NCBI GenBank assembly: GCA_050008495.1
Contig: JBEKMN010000004.1
Coordinates: 164,008 to 228,007 of the forward strand
Length of the DNA: 64,000 nucleotides
Direction of reading: 5' to 3'
Source: CAVROP01 sp050008495
Lineage (GTDB): Bacteria > Acidobacteriota > Terriglobia > UBA7540
The notes under the pieces were generated by a model. It was not told where the DNA came from, searched no databases, and worked only from the letters and a program-made list of their open reading frames with translations. Of the stretch, positions 32,135-40,273 are shown in pieces (the first letter of the stretch is position 1; each line of letters begins with the position of its first letter). The translations under genes were made by a program, and so were the position numbers.

Positions 32135-32713
32135 CTAAAATCGTTTACTGTCCGCCCGGACGCGGTCCACGTACTTGCCCGCGGCGACTTCCACGCGGAT
32201 CGTCTCACCGGATTTGATGAATTGAGGAACCATGAGTTCGAGGCCGTTCACGAGCGTCGCGGCCTTGAAGGTGTTGTCCTGCTGCTGGTGGACGGGCTGC
32301 GCGGTGGTCTGGACTTTCACCTCCACGATTTCCGGGAAAACGATGCTGACCGGCTGGCCTTCATAGAACTCGACGGGAACCTTCATTTCCGGCTGGAGAA
32401 AGGTGGTTGCGGCCCCGATGGCCTCGAGCGGAATAGAGACCTGGTCATAAGTTCGAGGATTCATAAAAGTGGCAGAATCCGCGTCCGAGTACAGGAACTC
32501 CATATCCTGCTTTTCGAGTTGGGTTTCTTCGAGCCGCTCTTCCGGCCGAAAGCGTAACTCCTTGAAGGTGCCCTTGAAAACGTTGCGCAGTTTCGCGTGC
32601 ACGCTGCCGGGCATCTTGCCTTGCCCGATGTGGTATTGCGATTCCACGGTTTTGAAGAGGTCGTTATTAATCTTCAGAACCGTGCCTGGACGAAGTTGGG
32701 AGGCGATCACCAT
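32135..32713 (-). CDS. efp: Translation elongation factor P
   Basis: The 192-residue factor relieves ribosome stalling at polyproline. Three beta-barrel domains are visible: residues 1-62 (KOW-like; SQLRPGTVLKINNDLFKTVE), 65-125 (QDMEFLYSDADSATFMNPRT) and 130-190 (VNGLELMVPQFIKSGETIRV). The tip-loop lysine that is modified in many species aligns with Lys33 in GQGKMPGSVHAKLRN. The loop differs from the E. coli PGKGQ type and is methionine- and proline-bearing, so the modification, if any, is not the EpmA route by sequence. GAGG precedes the ATG. Confidence 0.95.
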   Translation of the reverse strand: MVIASQLRPGTVLKINNDLFKTVESQYHIGQGKMPGSVHAKLRNVFKGTFKELRFRPEERLEETQLEKQDMEFLYSDADSATFMNPRTYDQVSIPLEAIGAATTFLQPEMKVPVEFYEGQPVSIVFPEIVEVKVQTTAQPVHQQQDNTFKAATLVNGLELMVPQFIKSGETIRVEVAAGKYVDRVRADSKRF

Positions 32714-32856
32714 GGGAACCTCGAGGGCAGGCGGTTGGCGGCCGCGCCGGGGCAGCGACGAAAAGCAAAACTCCGTCGCCGCTAAGTTCGTTCAGTTAAT
32801 CTATGCCACCTCTTGCTCGTGGAGTCAAGCCACAACCCGACCCTCGCCGACCGGTT

Positions 32857-32921
32857 GTAGGGGTGGCCCTCGTGGCCGCCCTGGGGGACGCGACGAGGGC
32901 GTCCACAAGGGCCGCCCCTAC
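32857..32921. repeat. GTAGGGG...CCCCTAC repeat, long form
   Basis: GTAGGGGTGGCCCTCGTGGC and CACAAGGGCCGCCCCTAC form the outer pairing around a GGGGGACGCGACGAGGGCG middle. Relatives are 40220-40271, the half unit at 38858-38880, and the short form inside alaS. Confidence 0.8.
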
Positions 32922-32995
32922 GAGTATGGCTCAGGAAAGCTGCGTTTAAGATCGGGTCGAGGCCCGCCGATAACATGCATGAGAAGGTAAAACGT

Positions 32996-33220
32996 ATGAC
33001 GACCATAAAACCAGAGCGCCCAAAGTCTCAGAATGAGCCGCCTCACTCTTATCCCGTGCTGCAATGGGTAATGTGCCATCCGGGAGTTCTGATGTTCAGT
33101 TCTATTGCCGTTGGAACCATGCTGGCGGCGCGACGGGAAGCCAAGCGTCAGAATGTCGCCGAGCGGCGGGCGGAGACGGAGGCGGATATTCTTGATGGTG
33201 ACGTGCCCCTGTTTATTTGA
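32996..33220 (+). CDS. Small hypothetical protein with one membrane segment
   Basis: A 74-residue frame starts at ATG 32996 behind AGAAGG; an earlier ATG at 32975 lacks such a site. A central hydrophobic segment (VMCHPGVLMFSSIAVGTMLA) is followed by a basic and then an acidic tail. No family is recognised, and the opposite strand is also open here, so the call is provisional. Confidence 0.45.
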   Translation: MTTIKPERPKSQNEPPHSYPVLQWVMCHPGVLMFSSIAVGTMLAARREAKRQNVAERRAETEADILDGDVPLFI

Positions 33221-33321
33221 TAGCTCTAGTGTCGCGTATGAGATGTTCGTTGCATAAGCCAGCCCCGACACGTCGGGGCGACATGTTTTAGCCCTTGACG
33301 CGAGAACGGAAATTCGGAATA

Positions 33322-33418
33322 TGTCATCCTGAGCGAAGCGAAGGATCTCTGCAGTTGTTCTTAAGCTGTTTTTCCCACGGGAAACTGCAGCGATCCTTCG
33401 CTTCGCTCAGGATGACAG
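33322..33418. repeat. CATCCTGAGCGAAGCGAAGGATC palindromic repeat overlapping the pncA stop
   Basis: TGTCATCCTGAGCGAAGCGA at the left pairs with TCGCTTCGCTCAGGATGACA at the right. The right arm contains the TGA stop and the last four sense codons (RLSS) of pncA. Confidence 0.85.
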
Positions 33419-34033
33419 GCGCCGCGGGCGGCAGACCTCATCTGTGGAGATTAACTGTGCTCCTGCTGCGACCATTTCCTCCATCGCTTTTCGTCCCTCC
33501 TCTTCGCTGATGGCTTTGATGGCATCCCGCACGACGGCCACCGGCAGGTTGCGTCTGCGCAGCGCCAGCACACTCGACCGCACACAATACTCCGTCGCCA
33601 CGCCAAACACCGCAAATCGAGGCTGAGCAAGGGAAGCCAGGATGGCTTCGATATTCACGTTCGTGGTGAAGTCATAGACTCGCTTTTCCACGATGATCTG
33701 TCCAACCCAGCCGCGTGGCAAATGGACAGCGTCTGGAGAGTTCTTAATCACCACGGCATCAGGGAAGAGCGTCTCGGGAATGTGTTGCTGGCCCGGGGTT
33801 CCCGCCACGCAGTGGGGCGGCCATTGGGCAAACTCCGGATCGTCCGGCGCGTGCGCGTCTGAAGTTGAGACGATGGGAACTTTGTGGGCGCGGGCCCACA
33901 ACATCAATTCCCTAAGGTTCGGGATGATCTCCTCCGCATGCGGCACGTAAAGCCTTCCGCCCGGAAGCATGAAGTCTGCCTGAGTATCCACATCAACGAA
34001 TACCAGGCGGTCGAGTTGGGCCACTTCACTCAT
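33407..34033 (-). CDS. pncA: Nicotinamidase / isochorismatase-like cysteine hydrolase
   Basis: The 208-residue enzyme deamidates nicotinamide to nicotinate. Catalytic triad: Asp16 in VDTQADF, Lys117 in VEKRVYDF and Cys150 in VATEYCVRSS. Metal ligands are Asp59 and His61 (STSDAHAPDD) and His74 (WPPHCVAGT), the set seen in nicotinamidases and absent from plain isochorismatases. The last residues come from a repeat that also provides the stop codon. pncB lies upstream on the same strand, separated by 218 bases of repeat DNA; together they recycle nicotinamide into NAD. Confidence 0.93.
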   Translation of the reverse strand: MSEVAQLDRLVFVDVDTQADFMLPGGRLYVPHAEEIIPNLRELMLWARAHKVPIVSTSDAHAPDDPEFAQWPPHCVAGTPGQQHIPETLFPDAVVIKNSPDAVHLPRGWVGQIIVEKRVYDFTTNVNIEAILASLAQPRFAVFGVATEYCVRSSVLALRRRNLPVAVVRDAIKAISEEEGRKAMEEMVAAGAQLISTDEVCRPRRLSS

Positions 34034-34104
34034 CTCAAATCAGAAATCAGAAAGCAGTCGCTCATGCCTGTCGGCTGGCGGGCACCCGGAAACCATGAAG
34101 ACCC

Positions 34105-34199
34105 TGTCATTCTGAGCGAAGCGAAGAATCTCGCTCTGGTCCGTGATGAAGCGAGAACGAAAAGATCAGAGCGAGATTCTTCGCTTCGCTCAGAATGAC
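34105..34199. repeat. CATTCTGAGCGAAGCGAAG repeat between pncB and pncA
   Basis: TGTCATTCTGAGCGAAGCGA and CTTCGCTTCGCTCAGAATGA form the arms, with a GAACGAAAAGATC loop region. It separates the two NAD-salvage genes and could pair in the transcript. Confidence 0.85.
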
Positions 34200-34251
34200 G
34201 GCGCGTTTTCAAAGCAAAACCGGGAAATTGGAAAATGGCAACTCCCACGCG

Positions 34252-35682
34252 TTAGCGAGTTTCCATTTTCGAGTTTCCAATTTCCAATTTCTGCCTTGCG
34301 AACGTTTGCTCGTGGACCTGTTCAAGAAGGCGATGGAGCGCCGGGCTTATCGCCACTGGGTATGCGGGAGCGTTCTGCAAGGCATGATACGGCTCCGGCA
34401 GCAGAGCAAGGTTGCCTAGAACGCCTGTTCTTGAGTCCAGAAGCCGGGCACGGGACTTGACTCGCCGCCCTTGGCGCATTACGGGATAAAGCAGGGGCGT
34501 GGCCTCTGGCGACTTTTCGTGAGCACAGGCGATCAGGTCGTGGTGGAAGTGAGCGCCCTCATAGAACCGGAACACCTGCTTGCGGCCCGGCAAATAGACC
34601 TTCTCTTCGCTGAACTTGCTTTTGTACTCGACATGCCCATCGCGTTCGGTCTCCACCAGCTTGTAAACCACGCTGAGCGCGGGCACGTCGCGCGACGTGA
34701 CGAGATCGGTCCCCACGCCGAAGAGGTCAATGGGCGCGCCTTGCGAAAGCAAGGATGCGATCTTGTATTCGTTCAAGTCACCGCTGGCCACGATCTTCGC
34801 CTCCGAGAGGCCGTGGCGATCCAGGATCTTTCGCACCTCGCAGCTCTTCTCGAGCAGATCGCCGCTGTCGATGCGCACGCCCGGGATCTTCCGTCCCAGC
34901 GTGGCAGCCGTTTCAGCCCCGGCGAGCGGATCATAAGTATCAATCAGCAGGATAGCGTCTTCCGGAAAAGTGTCCAGAAGCGCCTGGAAGCTTTGGCGTT
35001 CGGTAGGAAAGGCCTGAGTCCAGGAGTGGGCCGCAGTGCCGGCCAGCGGAATGCCGTACCGAAATCCGGCCAGGACGTTCGAGGTGGCAACACACCCGCC
35101 AAGGTAGGCGGCGCGCGCGGCGCGAAGCCCGGCTTCCGGCCCCTGGGCACGCCGCGTTCCGAACTCCAGGACTCCACGGCCACGCGCCGCGTGCACGACG
35201 CGTGCCGCCTTCGAGGCCACGAGGGTTTCATAGTTGATTACGGAGAGCAGGTAGGTCTCCACGATCTGGGCCTGTAAAATCGGCGCCGTCACCTGAAGCA
35301 GCGCCTCTTCCGCAAAAACCAACGTGCCTTCTTCGACCGCGTCAACCTCGCCCGCAAAGCGGAACTGGCGAAGATAGTTGAAGAAGTCGGATGAGATATT
35401 GCGAAACACCGGCAGGCTGCGGAGAAAACTCAGATCTTCGTCGCGGAATTTCAGGTCTGCGAGGTAATCGAGCGCGTCCTCAATGCCTCCAGCTACGAGA
35501 TAAGCGCGCTCGGGGGGCATCTGTCGCACGAAGAGTTCAAACGTCGCGCGGCAGTCCACCTTCTGCTCGAAGTACGCCGCCGCCATCGTCAATTCGTAGA
35601 GGTCCACCAGCAAGGCGCGCTGGGACTCGACTTCCAGCATCTTCGCTCCTGCGTCATCTGTCACAGAGATTGGGGAAGCCAT
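34252..35682 (-). CDS. pncB: Nicotinate phosphoribosyltransferase
   Basis: From ATG 35682 the enzyme has 476 residues; ATG 35640 behind AGGAGCGAAG is an equally fair start. It makes nicotinate mononucleotide from nicotinate and PRPP with ATP. Family blocks: LLVDLYELTMAAAYFEQKVD, VSTNYETLVASKAARVV-like segment VINYETLVASKAARVVHAA, EFGTRRAQGPEAGLRAARAA, and FAGIDSGDL-type RIDSGDLLEKSCEVRKIL, ending with FGVGTDLVTSRDVPALSVVYKLV. The last about 18 residues (after ARQKLE) are encoded by an AT-rich repeat. pncA follows downstream. Confidence 0.93.
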   Translation of the reverse strand: MASPISVTDDAGAKMLEVESQRALLVDLYELTMAAAYFEQKVDCRATFELFVRQMPPERAYLVAGGIEDALDYLADLKFRDEDLSFLRSLPVFRNISSDFFNYLRQFRFAGEVDAVEEGTLVFAEEALLQVTAPILQAQIVETYLLSVINYETLVASKAARVVHAARGRGVLEFGTRRAQGPEAGLRAARAAYLGGCVATSNVLAGFRYGIPLAGTAAHSWTQAFPTERQSFQALLDTFPEDAILLIDTYDPLAGAETAATLGRKIPGVRIDSGDLLEKSCEVRKILDRHGLSEAKIVASGDLNEYKIASLLSQGAPIDLFGVGTDLVTSRDVPALSVVYKLVETERDGHVEYKSKFSEEKVYLPGRKQVFRFYEGAHFHHDLIACAHEKSPEATPLLYPVMRQGRRVKSRARLLDSRTGVLGNLALLPEPYHALQNAPAYPVAISPALHRLLEQVHEQTFARQKLEIGNSKMETR

Positions 35683-35805
35683 GCGGCTTCCCTGCCCCAA
35701 AATTCAGTATGTCCTGGAGGTGCGGGAGAGTCAAGGCGCGCGGCATTGCGGCAGTGGCTCTGCTTCCGGTGGCACGGGCGTCCGAACGTGTGAAAAAATC
35801 AAAAC

Positions 35806-36000
35806 AGCTCACGCCCAGGCACCAACACGCAAAGAAGCGCGAAGAAGAAGTCCTTCGTTTTCTTTGCGAACTTTGCGTACTTTGCGGCTTGGCGTGAACC
35901 TGCTTTTTCGGTCCATGGATTAATTCACGGCTTCTCCTTCTCGTGCAAGGTCACGGCCAAGATGGCCCTGCCACAGCGGGCGAGACGCCCGCGCCACGAG
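35806..36000. repeat. GCAAAGAAGCGC... repeat and a CGGGCGAGACGCCCG palindrome
   Basis: The first unit (35820-35899) has CACGCAAAGAAGCGCGAAGA and the mirrored CTTTGCGAACTTTGCGTACT, as also seen at 63769-63842. The second (35960-36000) has CACAGCGGGCGAGACGCCCG. The whole stretch 35683-36404 upstream of the barrel gene holds only these repeats and no supported gene. Confidence 0.7.
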
Positions 36001-36404
36001 TCGCGCCGGTTGAGGCGCCTTGCAATTTTCCAGGAACCTTTCCTGGCTTCCGCGCCAATACTTTGGGAAGGCGTGGCGGACAGGTGGGGTTTTCGTCCTC
36101 GCTGGCGCCCGTGGGAAAGACAAACCTGCTATGTCGCATGCGGCCACTATCCGAAGGCATCATTGACGAACATCTCAGCATCAGAAGTAGTAATGGCGGA
36201 GGAACGGCCATACTCGTGTGCCGCAGAGCCGCGAGAGGCGTGATAGTATTAGTAGAGGGCATGGTGACACGCACGCATTGTCGAATTGCACGGCGGCGAG
36301 TCGAGAAATGGCTGAGGCGCAGCCCCGTGACACGGCCATGTCCCGGTTGAAGGGCATGAAATCCGGATCACGAACGCTTGTTAACACGAGAGGAGACCAC
36401 TAAC

Positions 36405-37076
36405 GTGAAGCGAGTTTACACGTACCTTCCCTTTGTATTGCTGTTTGCCTGCGCGCCCTTGGCGCGGGCTCAGGGATCTTTCGATCTGGCCTTAGGCTTC
36501 GGTACTCAGCACGCCAAGGCCACGGGTGCCGGCATCGACATCAACACATTCGCGCCCTGCCAGACTGCGAGTTCCACTTGCGAATTGACACCAGCTCTGG
36601 GCGGTTTGTTCATGGGATTCGAGGGAGACGCCATGCTGAATAAGCACATGGGTTTCGGCGGCGAACTCAACTTTCAACCTTCCAAGGGCAACTACGGCCC
36701 GATTCAATCTCGGGAACTCTTCTACGATTTCGACGCACTCTATGCGCCCATTAACCGCAAAAACGTCCAGTTCAGGATCGAAGGCGGAGTCGGCGGCGCC
36801 CATTTCGGCAGTGCTTACACAGCGACTTCGTGCGTCGGGTCTGCGGTCTGCCAGTCCCAAACGGAGTCCGTGGGGAGTTCGAGCCATTTCCAGGTGCATG
36901 TCGGGGCAGGCGTGCAATTCTATGTGAAGGACCATTTCTTCATCCGCCCCCAGTTTGACTTCCGCGAGGTTCCCGGCCTCTCGGGGACTTACGGCTCGAA
37001 TTCGGTGTATCAATACGGGAGCAATCAAGTGATCGGTTTTACTGTTTGGGTCGGCTATAACTTCGGCGAGATGTAA
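36405..37076 (+). CDS. Outer-membrane beta-barrel protein
   Basis: The 223-residue protein starts at GTG 36405, nine bases after GAGAGGAG. Signal peptide YLPFVLLFACAPLARAQ is followed by alternating amphipathic strands (MGFGGELNFQPSK, ELFYDFDALYAPIN, VQFRIEGGVGGAHFG, FQVHVGAGVQFYV, FFIRPQFDFREV). It ends VIGFTVWVGYNFGEM, an aromatic-terminated last strand of OmpA/OmpW-type eight-stranded barrels. Two cysteine pairs lie in extracellular loops. The function is unknown. Confidence 0.8.
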   Translation: MKRVYTYLPFVLLFACAPLARAQGSFDLALGFGTQHAKATGAGIDINTFAPCQTASSTCELTPALGGLFMGFEGDAMLNKHMGFGGELNFQPSKGNYGPIQSRELFYDFDALYAPINRKNVQFRIEGGVGGAHFGSAYTATSCVGSAVCQSQTESVGSSSHFQVHVGAGVQFYVKDHFFIRPQFDFREVPGLSGTYGSNSVYQYGSNQVIGFTVWVGYNFGEM

Positions 37077-37099
37077 GCGCGGCAACGACCCAAGACGTC

Positions 37100-37192
37100 G
37101 GAGAAAAGTCTCACCACAGAGGTCACGGAGGCCACAGAGAGACACGCAGCACTGCTTGTGAGTCACCAATGGCCTCTGTGGTGAGGGACTTC
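37100..37192. repeat. CACCACAGAGGTCACGGAGG repeat
   Basis: AAGTCTCACCACAGAGGTCA and the mirrored TGGCCTCTGTGGTGAGGGAC flank a short unpaired middle (CACGCAGCACTGCTTGTGAG). The block lies directly 3' of the barrel gene and could fold in its transcript, but has no T-run. Confidence 0.75.
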
Positions 37193-37259
37193 GCGTTTTC
37201 AATTCCCTGCCCTCAGCCTTGTGTTATAGTTGAACCATCGCAACTGGGGAGGGCTTCCC

Positions 37260-38396
37260 ATGCCAAACGATGGTTTCACACGACGCGTGTTTTTTCGTAA
37301 CGTTTCCCTGGCTTCAACAGGAGCAGCGCTGGCTTCCCTGCCCGCCATCGCGCGCGCCGAAGGGGGTGAGCCGGCCCCTGCGCCGCCGTGGCCGCTGACC
37401 GTTGAATCCTATCCGCTGGCCGAACCGGGCAAGTCCAACGGCGTGGGGCGCTTCAAGCTGGCGACTCTGGACCAGATGCCGGAGGCCTATCAGGAGAAAC
37501 TGCGCGCCTATGCTCCGGACATGGATTTCACTCTCTGCCGGGGCGAGGAGCAGTTCCAGAAAGAGGTTGCTAACGCCAACGTGATTTACGGCTGGTTCTC
37601 CCGGGAGCACCTCCAGGCGGCCCGCCAGTTGCGCTGGATTCAATGGCCTGCGGCGGGTGTAGAAAGCATCCTGCATCCGGAATTGGTGGACAGTCCCATC
37701 GTGCTCACCAACATGCAGCGCATGTACTCACCGACTATATCGGAGACGGCTATCGGGCTGATCCTGACCCTCACCCGCGGCCTGAATCGGTACACCAATC
37801 AGACTCGCGAGCACGTTTGGAAAGAGCTCAATGGGCTCACGGAAATCAACGGACTCACCCTGGGTCTCGTGGGCCTGGGCGGCATCGGCACGGACACAGC
37901 CTATCGCGCCCATTACGGATTCCACATGAAGGTCCTGGCCGTAGATCCGAAGCCGTTGCCAAAGCCCGCCTTCGTGGCCGAGTTGCACTCCCTGGACTGG
38001 CTTCCCAAAATGGTGCCGCAGGTGGACGTGTTGATGAGCGCGGCGCCACACACGCCTGTCTCCGAGGGCATGTTCAACGAGGCGATATTCCGGGCCATGA
38101 AGCCCACTGCATACTTTATCAATGTCTCACGGGGGAAGCTGGTGAATACACCCGACCTGATTCGCGCCCTCAAGGAGGGCTGGATTGCCGGGGCCGGGCT
38201 GGATGTGGCTTACCGTGAGCCGCTGCCGCCCGATGACCCGTTGTGGACGGCGGGCAACCTGCTCATCACTTCGCATTCCTCCGCAGTCTCAAAGCGCTCA
38301 ACCGAGCGCTGCTACGATCTGTTCTGTGAAAACGTCCGCCGCTATGTGAGCGGCCTGCCGCTGCTCAATGTGGTGGACAAGAAGCGGGGGTATTAG
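37260..38396 (+). CDS. D-2-hydroxyacid dehydrogenase with a Tat-type signal
   Basis: The protein has 378 residues from ATG 37260, after GGGGAGGG. The N-terminus holds a twin-arginine motif (FTRRVFFRN) and a hydrophobic segment (VSLASTGAALASLPAIARA), then a complete dehydrogenase: NAD site LGLVGLGGIGTDTA, the catalytic Arg in FINVSRGKLVNTP, Glu in DVAYREPLP, and His in LLITSHSSAV. Enzymes of this fold are normally cytosolic and reduce 2-keto acids. Export with bound NAD through Tat would be needed here, as known for glucose-fructose oxidoreductase-type proteins. Substrate unknown. Flanking DNA is repeat-rich. Confidence 0.9.
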   Translation: MPNDGFTRRVFFRNVSLASTGAALASLPAIARAEGGEPAPAPPWPLTVESYPLAEPGKSNGVGRFKLATLDQMPEAYQEKLRAYAPDMDFTLCRGEEQFQKEVANANVIYGWFSREHLQAARQLRWIQWPAAGVESILHPELVDSPIVLTNMQRMYSPTISETAIGLILTLTRGLNRYTNQTREHVWKELNGLTEINGLTLGLVGLGGIGTDTAYRAHYGFHMKVLAVDPKPLPKPAFVAELHSLDWLPKMVPQVDVLMSAAPHTPVSEGMFNEAIFRAMKPTAYFINVSRGKLVNTPDLIRALKEGWIAGAGLDVAYREPLPPDDPLWTAGNLLITSHSSAVSKRSTERCYDLFCENVRRYVSGLPLLNVVDKKRGY

Positions 38397-38469
38397 CCTA
38401 CCCATTCCGCCGATCAGTGCAGTGGCTTACACGTGTCGGCTTACGGGAATCCGGAAACCACAAAACACC

Positions 38470-38880
38470 AACTGACGGTGGACGGATGTGGTGCGGGCGT
38501 CCCGCCCGCAGTCGCGGGGGCGTCCCGCCCCCGCTCGCGGGCAAGATGCCCGCGCGACCGCGGGCGGGACGCCCGCGCCACGAATGAAGCCATGCCTCCG
38601 TTGCTCACGCTTGCGTAGGCTCGTCGGGAGCAACTTGGCCCATGGGAATAGGGGCTCGGTATTCCCAATCCGCGGTTGGCCCTGCCTTGTATCGAAACAA
38701 CTTACAGAGTTCACAGAGCTCAGCGAAGATATAGGGAGTTTTCTGGTTCTGCCACTTGTGCTGGCAGGAGCCTGCCAGAGGCTTTGTGAGAGGCGATTCT
38801 GTCATTTCTCAAAGCTGAGGGCGCGATGCAGGGCATCCCTTGCGGCTTCCCGGGAAGGGCGCCACAAGGGCCGCACCTAC
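38470..38880. repeat. CGGGCGTCCCG cluster and a half GTAGGTGCGG unit
   Basis: The block 38490-38583 carries GGTGCGGGCGTCCCGCCCGC, GGGGGCGTCCCGCCCCC and GCGGGCGGGACGCCCGCGCC in succession. At 38858-38880 GGCGCCACAAGGGCCGCACC and its end CTAC form half of the GTAGGGG family, and the CTA is the stop codon of the DegT-type gene. The stretch 38397-38876 has no supported gene. Confidence 0.7.
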
Positions 38881-40193
38881 AAAAGCGCTTTCAGCACCTT
38901 CTCGAAGCCGCGAATAATCTCGTCTTCGTCTTTGGGGGTTAAGCATGAGGGGATGGCAATAAGTATGCTTCGCTCGAAAAGGCTGTCCGCCTTGGGGCAT
39001 GTCCCTTTGCTGTAACTCCGGAGCAAGGCCAGGTTCCAGGGAAAGCCGTGACCGTCCACGGAGCTCGTGTTCACAAGGCTGACGTTATTGTAATAGAGAT
39101 GCAGGCCCCAGTCCGTCATCACCACGTTCGAGACCCCTTGCGGGAAGGTGACCAGGCCTTCCGCTCGCAACGCCCGATTCACGCGTTGCGCCGTCTCGGC
39201 GTCAGCGTACGTGGTGATCAGGAAGCAGCCGGTGTCGCCGGCCGGGTCAACGATTTTACGCAACTGCACGCCGGGGAACTTGGCCAAGGCTTCCCGGATA
39301 CGGTATTTGCTGGCGTGCATGGCCGCAACGATGCGCGGCAGTTTCCTCAGTTGCACACGCAACACTGCTGCGCGAATTTCGTCGAGCCGATACCCCATAC
39401 CCCACAGCAAGAGGTCGGGATCGTTGAAAATCAGCCTTCCTGACTCGTCGCGAGCGTAACCAAGGTCGTGGCAAGCAAAAGCTCTTTGCCAGAGCCGCGT
39501 GTTGTTGGTAGCAATGCAGCCCCCTTCTCCCGAGCTCATATTCTTATTCATCTGGAAGCTGAACACAGCGATGTCGCCAAACGTACCCACTCGCTGGCCG
39601 CCGACGCTTCCTCCGTTGCACTGGGCGCAATCTTCCAGCAGCCAGAGACCGTGTTTCTTGGCAATCCCCTGCACCGCCTTCACGTCTCCAGGCGAACCGC
39701 TCATGTGAACCATGATGATCCCTTTGGTGTTGGGCGTGATTCGCTTCTCCAGGTCCACCGGGTCCAGGCAAAAGGTTTCATTAATGTCTGCCAGCACCGG
39801 GATCGCCCCGTGGTTCACCACCGCCGCCAGCACCGAGACCCACAGGTAGGCCGGAACGATCACCTCCTGGCCAGGTCCCGCACCGAGGGCCGAAAGCGCA
39901 GTGTGCAGCGCGCCGGTGCCGCTGCTGACTCCGATGGCGTGAGCGACGCCTAGGACTTTCGCAAACTCCGCCTCGAAGGCCTCAACCTCTTTTTGCAAGG
40001 CTACCCCGTAGTAGCGAAATAACGAGCGGCTCCTGAGGAGGCGCACCACCGCCTCAACCTCTTCCTCGTCCATAAAGTGGACGCCAGGGAATTCCAGAGG
40101 CAAAGGCTCAGTCCGCACGGGCGCCCCGTCGTCGATGGCCAGCTTGTCGTTGAGAACCTGAGTGCTTGGGCTTTCCGGTTTTTCGTTTGGCAT
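38877..40193 (-). CDS. DegT/DnrJ/EryC1/StrS family PLP aminotransferase
   Basis: The 438-residue enzyme of the sugar-aminotransferase family has the PLP lysine Lys217 in FSFQMNKNMSSGEGG and Asp188 in LLEDCAQCNGG. Other blocks are HAIGVSSGTGALHTALSALG, EVIVPAYLWVSVLAAVV, and the substrate-region YRLDEIRAAVLRVQL. Members transaminate keto-sugars for cell-surface glycans or antibiotic sugars, or serve in regulation. No sugar-synthesis operon surrounds it; the next gene on the strand is a GH3 protein. The stop codon lies in repeat DNA. Confidence 0.93.
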   Translation of the reverse strand: MPNEKPESPSTQVLNDKLAIDDGAPVRTEPLPLEFPGVHFMDEEEVEAVVRLLRSRSLFRYYGVALQKEVEAFEAEFAKVLGVAHAIGVSSGTGALHTALSALGAGPGQEVIVPAYLWVSVLAAVVNHGAIPVLADINETFCLDPVDLEKRITPNTKGIIMVHMSGSPGDVKAVQGIAKKHGLWLLEDCAQCNGGSVGGQRVGTFGDIAVFSFQMNKNMSSGEGGCIATNNTRLWQRAFACHDLGYARDESGRLIFNDPDLLLWGMGYRLDEIRAAVLRVQLRKLPRIVAAMHASKYRIREALAKFPGVQLRKIVDPAGDTGCFLITTYADAETAQRVNRALRAEGLVTFPQGVSNVVMTDWGLHLYYNNVSLVNTSSVDGHGFPWNLALLRSYSKGTCPKADSLFERSILIAIPSCLTPKDEDEIIRGFEKVLKALL

Positions 40194-40219
40194 TTCGACT
40201 TCCGTCCTTTAGTGAAGTT

Positions 40220-40271
40220 GTAGGGGCAACCCTTGTGGTTGCCCGCGGGCGGCCACAAGGGCCGCCCCTAC
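40220..40271. repeat. GTAGGGG...CCCCTAC repeat
   Basis: GTAGGGGCAACCCTTGTGGT and ACAAGGGCCGCCCCTAC form the ends, with CCCGCGGGCGG in the centre. The GH3 stop codon begins three bases beyond it. Confidence 0.85.
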
Positions 40272-40273
40272 GA

